Shown: positions 1 through 7,972, counted from the first letter of the stretch. The stretch is DNA of 22,169 nt from Candidatus Hydrothermarchaeota archaeon (GCA_015520145.1 WAQR01000135.1:1-22169); one strand, 5' to 3'. Notes: generated by a model from the sequence alone, not told the origin. Translations and numbers: made by a program.

Positions 1-432
1 CTCGGTAGATGGGGATAATGAAAACCTTGTGCAGGAGGGGACTGCTACATTTTATACCCCTTACTCCAACTGGCTTGTAGGAGACCTTGACGGTGACGGT
101 ATCGATGAACTGGTAAAATACGAGGTGAAACCTGCAAATACCATCCTCTACATCTACCAGTATTCCAGAGGCTCGGTGAATGGGGACAATGAAAACCTTG
201 TGCAGGAAGGGACTGCTACATTTTATACTCCTTACTCCAACTGGCTTGCAGGAGACCTTGACGGTGACGGTATCGATGAACTCGTAAAATACGAGGTGAA
301 ACCTGCAAATACCATCCTCTACATCTACCAGTATTCCAGAGGCTCGGTGAATGGGGATAATGAGAACCTTGTGCAGGAGGGGACTGCTACATTTTATACC
401 CCTTACTCCAACTGGCTTGTAGGAGACCTTGA
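1..432 (+). repeat. 171-bp tandem repeat, 2.5 copies, in frame
   Basis: Copies begin at 1, 172 and 343, exactly 171 bases apart, and differ at only a few positions (for example ggtaga versus ggtgaa near the start of the unit). The third copy stops abruptly at about 432, inside the calcium-loop codons, and unrelated sequence follows. Each unit encodes 57 residues. The near-identity at silent positions means recent duplication or ongoing conversion. The array certainly continues upstream of the window, and copy number here is the sort of thing short-read assembly can get wrong. Confidence 0.93.
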
Positions 433-1429
433 CAGGGCAATAAATATAGACTCGTATACACCCTCAGGAAATAAGATAACTATAAATGAAGGCGAGAGTA
501 TTAGTTTTGAAATCAATGCATCAAACAACGACAATATCCTGTTTGGATACAGCTGGAGAATTGATGGAGTCGAATCTGGAACAGATTCAAAATTCAGGTA
601 TATCTCAGATTACAACAGTGCAGGGACGCACAAAATAACCTGTTATATAAACGACGGAAAAGGGAACGTCTCGAAGACCTGGGAGGTGGAAGTAAAAAAT
701 GTTAACCGAAAGCCAGAGGTCTCTATAACATCACCTGTATCAGGGGATATACTGGCCGGTGTCGCGAGTATCAGGTGGTCCGCCCTGGATCCCGATGGTG
801 ACGAGCTGACCGTGACGATTATGATTAGACCAACCGACCGCCGCCAGGCATGGAGGACGATTGCAGACGGTGAGGCAAATGACGGTGAGTATAGTTTCGA
901 TACATCCAATTTAAGCGGCACGTATAAAATAAAAGTAACTGCAAAAGACAGGTACGGAGCGTTTGATGGGGCGGTATCTGATTCATTTCTAATCAAAAAT
1001 ATCATGCCGGAAAGTGCCCTCCCTCCAGCTACTCCAGGCCCTGGTCAGACTGGCATGGATTCCAAGACGGGTTATGTCTCTATTAATTCGTTCCCGTCCG
1101 GTGCGATGATATTTATCGACGGCAGAGACTTTGGAGAGACAAACAAAAAAATCGAGATTTCATCCAGGGCACATACTGTCAAATTATTGAAAGATAAATA
1201 CCTCCCCTGGGAGAAATCGATAACAGTTGAAGAAGGCGAGACAGTTAAGATAAATGCGCTGTTAATACCAGCAGTCCTCGGGACATCTTTTGTTAAGTTC
1301 CTGGGCATAATTTTAGTATTGATCATAGCTGCGGCAGTCATCATAAGCCAGAGAAAAGGATTAAAAAGGCTAAAAAAACAGCCAGACCCAGGAGGGCCTC
1401 TGCCCGATGAGGACCTCAAAGAGGAATAA
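2..1429 (+). CDS. Surface protein, 5'-partial: FG-GAP/VCBS-like repeats, Ig/PKD-like domains, PEGA domain, C-terminal membrane anchor
   Basis: The frame is open to the left edge, so the gene starts outside the window; the GTG at 29 lies inside a repeat and is not a real start. Of about 475 visible codons, the first 143 are two full 57-residue repeats and one cut-short repeat, each with the acidic loop DLDGDGIDE typical of calcium-binding FG-GAP/VCBS repeats. Next come two Ig/PKD-like beta domains; the second contains DPDGDELTV. A PEGA-type domain follows (from GYVSINSFPSGAMIFIDG). The end is one hydrophobic helix (FLGIILVLIIAAAVII) and a short charged tail with RKGLKRLKK, which by the positive-inside rule places the tail in the cytoplasm and the repeats outside. 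It probably acts in adhesion or cell-surface structure. The stop lies 5 bases from the convergent hdrA stop. Domain names are read by eye; topology is fairly certain, function is not. Confidence 0.85.
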   Translation, partial: SVDGDNENLVQEGTATFYTPYSNWLVGDLDGDGIDELVKYEVKPANTILYIYQYSRGSVNGDNENLVQEGTATFYTPYSNWLAGDLDGDGIDELVKYEVKPANTILYIYQYSRGSVNGDNENLVQEGTATFYTPYSNWLVGDLDRAINIDSYTPSGNKITINEGESISFEINASNNDNILFGYSWRIDGVESGTDSKFRYISDYNSAGTHKITCYINDGKGNVSKTWEVEVKNVNRKPEVSITSPVSGDILAGVASIRWSALDPDGDELTVTIMIRPTDRRQAWRTIADGEANDGEYSFDTSNLSGTYKIKVTAKDRYGAFDGAVSDSFLIKNIMPESALPPATPGPGQTGMDSKTGYVSINSFPSGAMIFIDGRDFGETNKKIEISSRAHTVKLLKDKYLPWEKSITVEEGETVKINALLIPAVLGTSFVKFLGIILVLIIAAAVIISQRKGLKRLKKQPDPGGPLPDEDLKEE

Positions 1430-1434
1430 AGAGA

Positions 1435-4400
1435 TCATTCCAGAAGCGCCTCGATCTGAGCCCTGTAATATTCGTCCTTGAAATGGTGGGCGATAATCGC
1501 ACGTTCAGGACATGCCACCACACATGCACCACAGCCCTTGCAGAGTGCTGGAATCACCGTTGCCCTGTCATCCTCTATCTTTATAGCCCCATAGGGGCAG
1601 AGGGGAATGCATGCCTGACATCCGATGCACGCGTCCCTGTCAATATCGACTGTAATGGCCTCAATTTGTATATTGCCTCTCATCATCAGATTCAATGCCT
1701 TGGAGGCCGCGCCAAGACCCTGGGATACCGAATCTTTTATATCTTTTGGCCAGTGTGCAGTACCGCACATGAATATGCCGTCTGTTGCAAACTCGACTGG
1801 CTTAAGTTTCTGGTGCGCTTCTGTGAAAAACTTGCTCTCCTCATTATAGCGTACTTTCAGCATCTTTGCAGTCTTTTTGTTTTCGTCTGATGCAACAATT
1901 GGCGTAGACAGGACTACACAGTCAGCGTCAAAGATAAGTTTTTTGTCCTTCTCCCTGTCGAATACTTCTACCTTCATCCTGCCATCCCCTGTGACTGCGG
2001 GTGGCCGGTCAGCATCAAATCTTATATATTCTATCCCTTCTTCAAGGGATTTTTGATAATATTCCCTCTCCTTCCAACCGACGAGTCTAATCCCCCTGTG
2101 GAGCACCTTTATCCTGGCATCAGGCAGCTCTTTTTTAAGTCTTCTGGCATTCTTGATTGCGTCCAGACAGCATACCCTCGAACAGTACTTCCTGCCGTCT
2201 CTCTCCCTTGCCCCAACGCACTGGATCATGATAATCTCCTTTTTGTCTTTGATCCAGCCGTCGGCTATCCTTTTATCAAGTTCGACCTGGGTTATCACAT
2301 TCCTGTTTTCCTGATATCCGAACATGCCTGCTGGTTTTAAGACCTCTGCACCTGATGCGACAATTATTGTCCCGACAGTTATGGTCTCCTCTTCCCCTTT
2401 ATGATCGATTGTCACCTCAAAGTTCCCGATGTATCCTGTGACATCCTTGATTGTTGATGAACTGAAAACATTGATCTTTCTGGTCTCCTTTACCTCTTTT
2501 ACCATGGTATCGACAATCTCTTTTGCTTTTATATCATAGGGCGGGACAATATCGATCTCCCCCACCATCCCGCCGATATCCTCTGATTTCTCCACAATAT
2601 AGGCATCAAACCCCCTGTTGGAAAGCGCCAGCGCTGCCGCCATGCCTGCGATCCCTCCTCCAATTATCAGGGATGACCTGTTTATATCCACTTCAAGCTC
2701 GTATCGCGGCTCAAGTAGCCTTGCCCGTGCCACCGCAGAGCTTAAAAGAGATTCTGCCTTCCTGGTTGCGCCCTTGCTGTCGGTCATATGTACCCAGGCG
2801 CAATGCTCGCGAATATTTGCCATTTCAAACAGGTATTTGTTAAGCCCTGCCTCCATACAGGTCTCTCTGAAAAGCGGTTCATGGGTTTTTGGTGTGCAGG
2901 ATGCCACCACCACCCTGTTCAGCTTCTCTGATATTATCTTCTCCCTGATATTATTAATCGTCTCTGAAGAACATGTGAACATATTGGTCTCTACATGAAC
3001 GACTCCAGGCAGGGTCATTGTATGCTCTTCAAGCTCTTTCATGTTTATGATTGAACCTATATTCAGACCGCAGGTGCACAAAAAGACACCGACTCGCGGC
3101 TCTTCTCCCCTGACACTTATCTCTACCGGCAGTTCTTTTTCGATATGGATTTCGCCCGGCAGGACATATATCCCTGATTTCGCTACTGCCCCGCTTGACT
3201 GAGCGATGGCATCGGGAACGTCCCTTGGACCTGTAGCTGAACCGCAGGCATAGACCGCAGGTTGGCTGGTATCTACTGGATTTATATACGGGTCATGTTC
3301 TTTAATGAAGCCGAACCCGTCAAGAGGTATTTTCAGTTTTTCTGCCAGATATTTATTATCATCTAGAGGCAGGGGTGCAGTTCCCAGAACCACGAGGTCT
3401 GTCTTTATTGTCCCGGTTTCACTGTCCTCACATTCGATACCAAGCATCCCATCTGCCTGCTTTATCTCCCCCGGCTTCCCTCTGACATAGTTTATACCGA
3501 ACTGGTCCATCACCATCTTGTGAAACTCTCCAAACTCCCTGCCGTAACTGTAGATGTCCCTGTAAAACAGGGCCACGTCTTCTGCCTGTTCTTTTGCAAT
3601 GATGGAGTTCATAATGAGTGCCTTCAGTTCCTTACTGGCAAATGTCCCGCAAAGGGAAGAGCAGTATGCCTCACCTTTGTTTTCTCTCGACCCGACACAC
3701 TGCACAAAGGCAATGCTTCTGGCAGCTTTTCCGTCCGACGGCCTTAGGATCTTCCCGCCAGTCGGACCGTCTGGGTCAAGCATTTTATCGAATTCCTGTA
3801 CAGATATGACATCAGGGAGTATGCCGTATCCGTATTCAGGCATATCGTAGGGTTCGTAATAATCGCCCCCGCCAGCAGCGATGATCGCCCCTACATTGAT
3901 TTCAATTGTTTCAGGTTTCATATCATAGTCTACCGCATCCCTCTCACAGACTATCCTGCACTGACCGCACTGGATGCAGCGGTCGCGGTCTATCGTATAT
4001 ACCATCGGGTATGCCTGGGGAAACGCCAGGTAAACAGCCTTTCTTGAAAATATCTTTTGTTCATATTCATTGAGTACCGTGACAGGACATACCTGGGCGC
4101 AGACGCCGCAGCCGTTGCACTTATCTTCCCTTATAAACCTGGGTTTTCTCTCGACCTTTACTTTGAAATCACCTGGTTTTCCTTTGACCTCTTTTATTTT
4201 TGAGTAGGTGAATATCTCGATACTCGGATGTCGTCCGCATTCCAGCATCTTTGGGGCAAATGCACATCTAGAACAATCGTTGGTCTGGAAGGCATTGGTC
4301 AGCTGTGTTTTGACAACACCAATACTTGGCGCATCTTCTACCAGGAAGACTTTAAAACCCTGGCTTGCCAGGTCCAGTGCAGCATTTATCCCCGGTAGTC

Positions 4401-4461
4401 CGCCGCCTGTTACCAGGACCGAGGTCTGCTCTATTCTAACTGCCATAATAACCACTCTCAC
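1435..4461 (-). CDS. hdrA: Double HdrA: two fused HdrA-like flavin/iron-sulfur modules in one chain
   Basis: This 1008-residue protein holds two HdrA-like modules; a usual HdrA has about 650 residues and one. Module A (about 10-435) starts directly at an FAD/NAD Rossmann motif (GGGLPG, 19-24). It has the HdrA-type CSRC pair (63, 66) and two inserted 4Fe-4S motifs (Cys 115/118/121/125 and 162/165/168/172). Module B (about 455-1008) has the HdrA N-terminal domain (CTC at 462-464, Cys497, Cys522), a second Rossmann motif (GGGIAG, 601-606), and two C-terminal 4Fe-4S motifs (945/948/951/955 and 974/977/980/984). Module B lacks the inserted ferredoxin and the CxxC before it. HdrA is the FAD subunit that splits electrons in soluble heterodisulfide reductase. 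GTG at 4461 overlaps the frhB-like stop by 4 bases; ATG at 4446 is an equally possible start. It is last in the mvhD-frhB-hdrA operon. Confidence 0.93.
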   Translation of the reverse strand: MRVVIMAVRIEQTSVLVTGGGLPGINAALDLASQGFKVFLVEDAPSIGVVKTQLTNAFQTNDCSRCAFAPKMLECGRHPSIEIFTYSKIKEVKGKPGDFKVKVERKPRFIREDKCNGCGVCAQVCPVTVLNEYEQKIFSRKAVYLAFPQAYPMVYTIDRDRCIQCGQCRIVCERDAVDYDMKPETIEINVGAIIAAGGGDYYEPYDMPEYGYGILPDVISVQEFDKMLDPDGPTGGKILRPSDGKAARSIAFVQCVGSRENKGEAYCSSLCGTFASKELKALIMNSIIAKEQAEDVALFYRDIYSYGREFGEFHKMVMDQFGINYVRGKPGEIKQADGMLGIECEDSETGTIKTDLVVLGTAPLPLDDNKYLAEKLKIPLDGFGFIKEHDPYINPVDTSQPAVYACGSATGPRDVPDAIAQSSGAVAKSGIYVLPGEIHIEKELPVEISVRGEEPRVGVFLCTCGLNIGSIINMKELEEHTMTLPGVVHVETNMFTCSSETINNIREKIISEKLNRVVVASCTPKTHEPLFRETCMEAGLNKYLFEMANIREHCAWVHMTDSKGATRKAESLLSSAVARARLLEPRYELEVDINRSSLIIGGGIAGMAAALALSNRGFDAYIVEKSEDIGGMVGEIDIVPPYDIKAKEIVDTMVKEVKETRKINVFSSSTIKDVTGYIGNFEVTIDHKGEEETITVGTIIVASGAEVLKPAGMFGYQENRNVITQVELDKRIADGWIKDKKEIIMIQCVGARERDGRKYCSRVCCLDAIKNARRLKKELPDARIKVLHRGIRLVGWKEREYYQKSLEEGIEYIRFDADRPPAVTGDGRMKVEVFDREKDKKLIFDADCVVLSTPIVASDENKKTAKMLKVRYNEESKFFTEAHQKLKPVEFATDGIFMCGTAHWPKDIKDSVSQGLGAASKALNLMMRGNIQIEAITVDIDRDACIGCQACIPLCPYGAIKIEDDRATVIPALCKGCGACVVACPERAIIAHHFKDEYYRAQIEALLE

Positions 4462-5645
4462 TCCAAGCCGTATTCCGGGACATATTCACCTTCCTTTTCC
4501 CGCTCTTCTTTTTTCTGTTTTCGATGCTTTTCTTTCAACCCGAAATTGAATTTTACAGCATCTATCATAACTTTATCCTGTACTTCGATATAACCTGCCT
4601 TGACTGCCCTGTCAAACAGTTCCATGCCCTTTTTCGTCCTCACAATCACAGTTGACCATCCAGGGTCAGTACCGACAGAACCCACACTGATGTCTGCAAG
4701 ATATGATGTGAAGTTGGTGCACAGGTGACAGCTATCAGAGAGGCAGTGATTGAAGATCTTCACTGACTGCTTGATTTTTTCGCCGTCCTTTTTATGGACG
4801 ATGAACTGCCCTTTTGTGATGTCTGTCTTTACAACGTCTTCCAGCTTCACGCCGTGACTGGATTCGACTGTTTTTTTCATGCAGTCATAGGACATGTTCT
4901 CAAAGCAGAATAGCCCGATTAAAATGAAGTCCAGCGGCGATTTGGAGCTCGAGGTTATCTCGACCAGGTTCTTAAGCGGGCCTTCGAGCGCCCTTCTCGC
5001 GCCCGTGGTCTGACAGCCTGTACCGACCATTGCCAGCCGACGGTAGTCTTTGATTGCACTGCCAAAGGTCATTGTTGCAGGTACCCTGGAATATTTTGTG
5101 CCAGCACTTTTGAGGAGTTCTTCCGGGTCTGTGGCAACACCAGAGCTCGGTGTCCAGTCCTTTCCCCTCCAGGATACCACCGCACCGTCAATCATCCCGG
5201 TTTCAAGGGCACATGCAAGAAGCGAGGTCACACATCCGCCGTCCTGCGCATTTTCGAGGATTTTTTTATTCTTCGACCTTACTGCCGCTATCTTTTCATA
5301 ACATCCAAGTGCCGCATCCTCCCTCGTCCTGCCGAATACACTCTTTTCCATGTCCGGTACTGAAAATGATATCATGGGACAGCAGTCGTAGCATGTACCG
5401 TTGTCACTGCATCCAAGAGAGCCCATTTTCATTGTGCAGTCCTTTCCCGATTCTAAGTCACTGCCGCATACTGGTAGGCCGTCCTCGCCCATGACGACCC
5501 TTTCGCACAGCGCTGCACAGGTGCTGCAATATGAGCAGACGCCCTGGTCTATAACAAGCCTTTTCAGCTCTTCAAACCCTCCGCTCGGCTTTATCAAAGG
5601 GTCAAACCCTTCTATCTTCGGTGTGGTTGCGGTATTTACTGCCAA
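4458..5645 (-). CDS. frhB: FrhB/FpoF-like F420-binding iron-sulfur flavoprotein
   Basis: This 395-residue protein belongs to the F420 hydrogenase/dehydrogenase beta-subunit family, which moves electrons between coenzyme F420, FAD and iron-sulfur clusters. An N-terminal cluster motif is seen at Cys 37/40/43/47, with more cysteines at 79/85/88/89. The family block QDGGCVTSLL is at 134-143, a GTGC block at 208-211, and a second cysteine group (301/306/309) runs into ADISVGSVG. The last 25 residues are very charged (KHRKQKKEEREKE). The start is TTG at 5645, preceded by GAGGGTGAG; the next methionine (52) would remove the first cluster, so TTG is preferred. It overlaps the mvhD-like stop by 10 bases and hdrA by 4, so the three are co-translated. 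With no hydrogenase nearby, it probably makes F420 the electron partner of HdrA. The family is clear; the F420 specificity is inferred. Confidence 0.88.
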   Translation of the reverse strand: MAVNTATTPKIEGFDPLIKPSGGFEELKRLVIDQGVCSYCSTCAALCERVVMGEDGLPVCGSDLESGKDCTMKMGSLGCSDNGTCYDCCPMISFSVPDMEKSVFGRTREDAALGCYEKIAAVRSKNKKILENAQDGGCVTSLLACALETGMIDGAVVSWRGKDWTPSSGVATDPEELLKSAGTKYSRVPATMTFGSAIKDYRRLAMVGTGCQTTGARRALEGPLKNLVEITSSSKSPLDFILIGLFCFENMSYDCMKKTVESSHGVKLEDVVKTDITKGQFIVHKKDGEKIKQSVKIFNHCLSDSCHLCTNFTSYLADISVGSVGTDPGWSTVIVRTKKGMELFDRAVKAGYIEVQDKVMIDAVKFNFGLKEKHRKQKKEEREKEGEYVPEYGLE

Positions 5646-6136
5646 CTTTTCTCACCCTCTTTTTTCATTTTTCGTTCCCCTTTCGCTCCCCTTGTTCCCC
5701 TCGTTCCTCCCGTTCTCCCCGTTCCCCCCGCCCTTCCTTTCAGTGGCCCGAGTTCTTTTATGTCTTCGACCATCTCATTTGCAATCCTGGCAAATTTATC
5801 ACCTTCAGAGGACGATATCCATTCCAGCCGGAGTCTTCTAAGGTCAATCCCGGCACTTTCGATGGCTTTTTTGAGGAATTTTATCCTTTTTTTTGTTGTG
5901 ATGTTGCCCTTGTCATAGTTGCATTCTCCTGGATGACATCCTCCTATGAGGACGCCGTCTGCGCCTTTGATGAAACTATCGAGGATGAAAACCGGGTCAA
6001 TCCTTGCACTGCACATCGCTCTTATAATCTTGATGTTTGGGGGGTACTGTATCCTCCCAACTCCCGCACTGTCCACTCCTGAGTAGGCACACCAGTTACA
6101 GAAAAATGCTATTATCCTGGGTTCGTAATTTCCCAT
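5636..6136 (-). CDS. mvhD: MvhD-like 2Fe-2S electron-transfer subunit with a Gly/Thr/Arg repeat tail
   Basis: MvhD links HdrA to its electron donor in methanogens. Residues 1-132 match the family throughout: FFCNWCAYSG (11-20), RIQYPPN, RAMCSARIDP (39-48), GADGVLIGGCHPGECNY (58-74), RLEWIS and IKELGPL. The five cysteines (13, 16, 42, 67, 72) are the expected cluster ligands. I start at ATG 6136, which has AAGGAGAA 7 bases upstream; an upstream in-frame ATG at 6190 would add 18 residues unlike the family. After ELGPL the protein has a 34-residue low-complexity tail (GGTGRTGGTRGTRGAKGER, then KMKKEGEK) that ordinary MvhD proteins of about 140 residues lack. First gene of the operon; its stop overlaps the frhB-like start. 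Confidence 0.9.
   Translation of the reverse strand: MGNYEPRIIAFFCNWCAYSGVDSAGVGRIQYPPNIKIIRAMCSARIDPVFILDSFIKGADGVLIGGCHPGECNYDKGNITTKKRIKFLKKAIESAGIDLRRLRLEWISSSEGDKFARIANEMVEDIKELGPLKGRAGGTGRTGGTRGTRGAKGERKMKKEGEKSWQ
5671..5732 (-). repeat. Degenerate 9-bp tandem repeat encoding the MvhD tail
   Basis: On the minus strand the sequence is a run of imperfect 9-base units of the form GGAACGRGG, about six in a row, with only one strand carrying the purines. It encodes the three-residue periodic Gly/Thr/Arg tail of the mvhD-like gene and sits just upstream of the frhB-like start, so a change in copy number would lengthen the tail without shifting frame. Confidence 0.75.
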
Positions 6137-6205
6137 CTTTGATTTCTCCTTGCCTCGATTATTAAATCTATAATCAATTATCTGTGTCATATCTAAAATC
6201 TCTTT

Positions 6206-6225
6206 TTGAGAAGATTCTTTCTCAA
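6206..6225. promoter_or_regulatory. Possible operator: inverted repeat TTGAGAA-N6-TTCTCAA upstream of the mvhD-frhB-hdrA operon
   Basis: A perfect 7-base dyad with a 6-base spacer lies 70-90 bases upstream of the mvhD-like start and just downstream of a TATA-like element. The shape is that of a dimer-binding operator, and its position over the predicted transcript start would suit repression. No copy was seen upstream of hdrC. Confidence 0.45.
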
Positions 6226-6233
6226 TGTGCGAG

Positions 6234-6243
6234 AATTTTATAG
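6234..6243 (-). promoter_or_regulatory. TATA box for the mvhD-frhB-hdrA operon
   Basis: On the minus strand this reads CTATAAAATT. An initiation site about 25 bases downstream falls near 6212, inside the inverted repeat, and gives a leader of about 75 bases. Called by eye. Confidence 0.45.
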
Positions 6244-6248
6244 CTTAA

Positions 6249-6268
6249 GGCAGGGAGTGGCAGGGAGT
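6249..6268. repeat. Tandem 10-mer GGCAGGGAGT x2
   Basis: Two exact adjacent copies lie in the spacer between the mvhD-like gene and the PfkB kinase. No function is assigned. Confidence 0.8.
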
Positions 6269-6309
6269 GGGACGGCGAGGAGGGTATTTGATAACTTACG
6301 GAAGGGAGT

Positions 6310-7248
6310 TCATTGATGAGACACTAGAAACTCTCTAACCTCTTTCCCTGTGGGATAGGATGTCCAGCCCTCCCCTGTGATGCTTATAGCAGCGGCTGCA
6401 CTTGCAAACCTGCAGCATTCTTCAAGACTTTTTCCCTCAAGGTACGATACAGCAAACCCTGCATTGAATACATCACCTGCACCTGTTGTGTCTTTGATGT
6501 CTTCGATTTTAACATCAAACGCCGGGATTTCCAGAATCTCTCTCCCATCCGATGCAATGCAGCCCTTTTCACCTTTTTTTATCACAATTATCTCCAGTCC
6601 ACATGCGAGATATTTTTTTACAAGGGCGAACTGCTCTTTTCTGCTCAATTTGCCCTTAAGTCCCATGATGCGTTTTGCCTCTGTAAGGTTCGGGAAAAAG
6701 ATGTCAGCCCTCTTTATTATTGATTTCAGATATTCCATCCTCTCGCTCTTAAACCCTCCAGGATCAAAGCCTGTATCGAAGGTTATTATCTTTGAACTGA
6801 TCTTTTCCATAAGTTCAGGATAGCCGCTCTCAAGCGATTTTAGAAGGAAGAACGACGGCAGATGGACGAGGTCGCCTTCCAGTCTGTCCAGGTTGATGTC
6901 GTCTATGGAGAGATTAGCGTTTTCTCCAGGATATGTGATAAATGAGCGGTCAAACCCCTGGATGAGGGCAACGGTTGCTCCTGTGTTGCCGCTGCCAAGT
7001 ACCACGTCGTTTACATCAACACCCTCTGCTTTTAGTGTATTTAGGACATGGTTGCCAAAGATGTCATCTCCCACTTTTGCAAGGAGTTTTGATTTCGCCC
7101 CAAGCCTTGCACAGGCAAGCGCGAAGTTTGCAGCACAACCTCCGCCATGGACCTGAATACCGCCTGCCAGTACCTGTTCCCCTCTACGCGGCATCTCTTC
7201 TATCGGGACTATCAGGTCAACGTTCATGTCTCCAACAGCAACTATCAT
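6310..7248 (-). CDS. PfkB-family sugar or nucleoside kinase
   Basis: This 312-residue protein has normal length for the ribokinase/PfkB family, cytoplasmic enzymes that phosphorylate sugars, nucleosides or sugar phosphates with ATP. The N-terminal signature includes HGGGCAANFALA (34-45) and GDDIFG. The C-terminal signature DTTGAGDVFNAGF (253-265) carries the catalytic Asp259 and the anion hole. The substrate cannot be read from the sequence; ribose, nucleoside, adenosine and sugar-phosphate kinases all share these motifs. Its ATG at 7248 overlaps the stop of the XRE-CBS regulator gene upstream by 4 bases (ATGA), so the two are translated together, and the regulator may respond to the kinase's product or to adenylates. 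Confidence 0.9.
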   Translation of the reverse strand: MIVAVGDMNVDLIVPIEEMPRRGEQVLAGGIQVHGGGCAANFALACARLGAKSKLLAKVGDDIFGNHVLNTLKAEGVDVNDVVLGSGNTGATVALIQGFDRSFITYPGENANLSIDDINLDRLEGDLVHLPSFFLLKSLESGYPELMEKISSKIITFDTGFDPGGFKSERMEYLKSIIKRADIFFPNLTEAKRIMGLKGKLSRKEQFALVKKYLACGLEIIVIKKGEKGCIASDGREILEIPAFDVKIEDIKDTTGAGDVFNAGFAVSYLEGKSLEECCRFASAAAAISITGEGWTSYPTGKEVREFLVSHQ

Positions 7249-7811
7249 ATCTTCATCAACTTCAATACATCTGCCTTTGTTATTATGCCAACCGCCCTGC
7301 CGCCATCGACAACAAGTACGGCAGGATTATTCTCAACAAGGTTTGAGATAGATCTTATATCCGTATCCCTGCTCACTGTCGGAAATCCCGAGCTCATAAT
7401 CTCCTTTACATTTCTTGCAGATAGTTTGGTTACATCTGTTTCCCGTGCCATCTCTTTTACTATGCTCCTCTCAGATACGCTCCCCACCTGGATCCCGTTT
7501 TCGAGCACGGGGAGCTGGGAGATGCTGTGCTTTTCCATAAGTTTTGAAGCATCGCCGATGGTATCATCTGCTTTAACATGGACAACAGGAGTCTTCATCA
7601 CATCGCCTACCTTTACAGTATCCCCTGATATGTCGGTCTTCAATACCTCGAGTATCTTTTTAACTGTCGAGAGCCTGGGGTCGATATCCCCTGCCTCAAT
7701 CCGTGCTATAAGTGACTGACTGACTCCAGCTCTCCTGGCAAGTTCTGCCTGGGTCATCCCTATCTTCTTGCGGTAGTTCTTCAAACCCTCGAAATCCGGC
7801 AGATTATACAT
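7245..7811 (-). CDS. XRE-type helix-turn-helix regulator with two CBS domains
   Basis: Residues 10-62 form a classic XRE helix-turn-helix (MTQAELARRAGVSQSLIARIEAG). Residues about 68-125 and 130-187 are two CBS domains; the first has the pattern VMKTPVVHVKADDTIGDASKLM, the second ends AVGIITKADVL. CBS pairs commonly bind AMP, ATP or SAM and make DNA binding sensitive to them. The 188-residue size and domain order are a known archaeal arrangement. Two copies of TTACCTGTA lie directly upstream of its start, which suggests self-regulation, and one shorter copy lies before the divergent radical SAM gene. Its stop overlaps the PfkB kinase start. The regulator role is fairly safe; ligand and targets are inferred. 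Confidence 0.9.
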   Translation of the reverse strand: MYNLPDFEGLKNYRKKIGMTQAELARRAGVSQSLIARIEAGDIDPRLSTVKKILEVLKTDISGDTVKVGDVMKTPVVHVKADDTIGDASKLMEKHSISQLPVLENGIQVGSVSERSIVKEMARETDVTKLSARNVKEIMSSGFPTVSRDTDIRSISNLVENNPAVLVVDGGRAVGIITKADVLKLMKI

Positions 7812-7818
7812 CTTCTTG

Positions 7819-7838
7819 TTACCTGTATATTACCTGTA
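7819..7838. promoter_or_regulatory. Direct repeat TTACCTGTA x2, 11-bp period, possible regulator site
   Basis: Exact copies at 7819-7827 and 7830-7838 begin 8 bases upstream of the XRE-CBS start and are one helical turn apart. A further TACCTGT occurs at 8011-8017 just before the divergent radical SAM gene. The spacing suits two protein subunits on the same DNA face. Confidence 0.5.
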
Positions 7839-7963
7839 GTAATAACTTAAAAACCTTTCTGTATGGTCTTGTTTAATGGTCCGTCTTCTGTACGACTGAT
7901 ACGATACTAGAGAAAGATTTTTAAGTTTGGTAAGTCCACAGCATTTAATAAGGATCTAATAAG

Positions 7964-7972
7964 GATATATAA
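7964..7972 (+). promoter_or_regulatory. TATA box for the radical SAM / glycosyltransferase pair
   Basis: GATATATAA lies about 60 bases upstream of the GTG at 8032, so the leader is expected to be about 35-40 bases and to contain the TACCTGT at 8011. Called by eye. Confidence 0.45.

Noticed and set aside
1..432. CRISPR array
   Set aside because: Repeats are 171 bases, adjacent without spacers, and in frame inside a protein gene.
2053..4549. Several plus-strand open frames opposite hdrA and the frhB-like gene
   Set aside because: They are antisense to well-matched cysteine-motif proteins, and none has a ribosome-binding site or family pattern.
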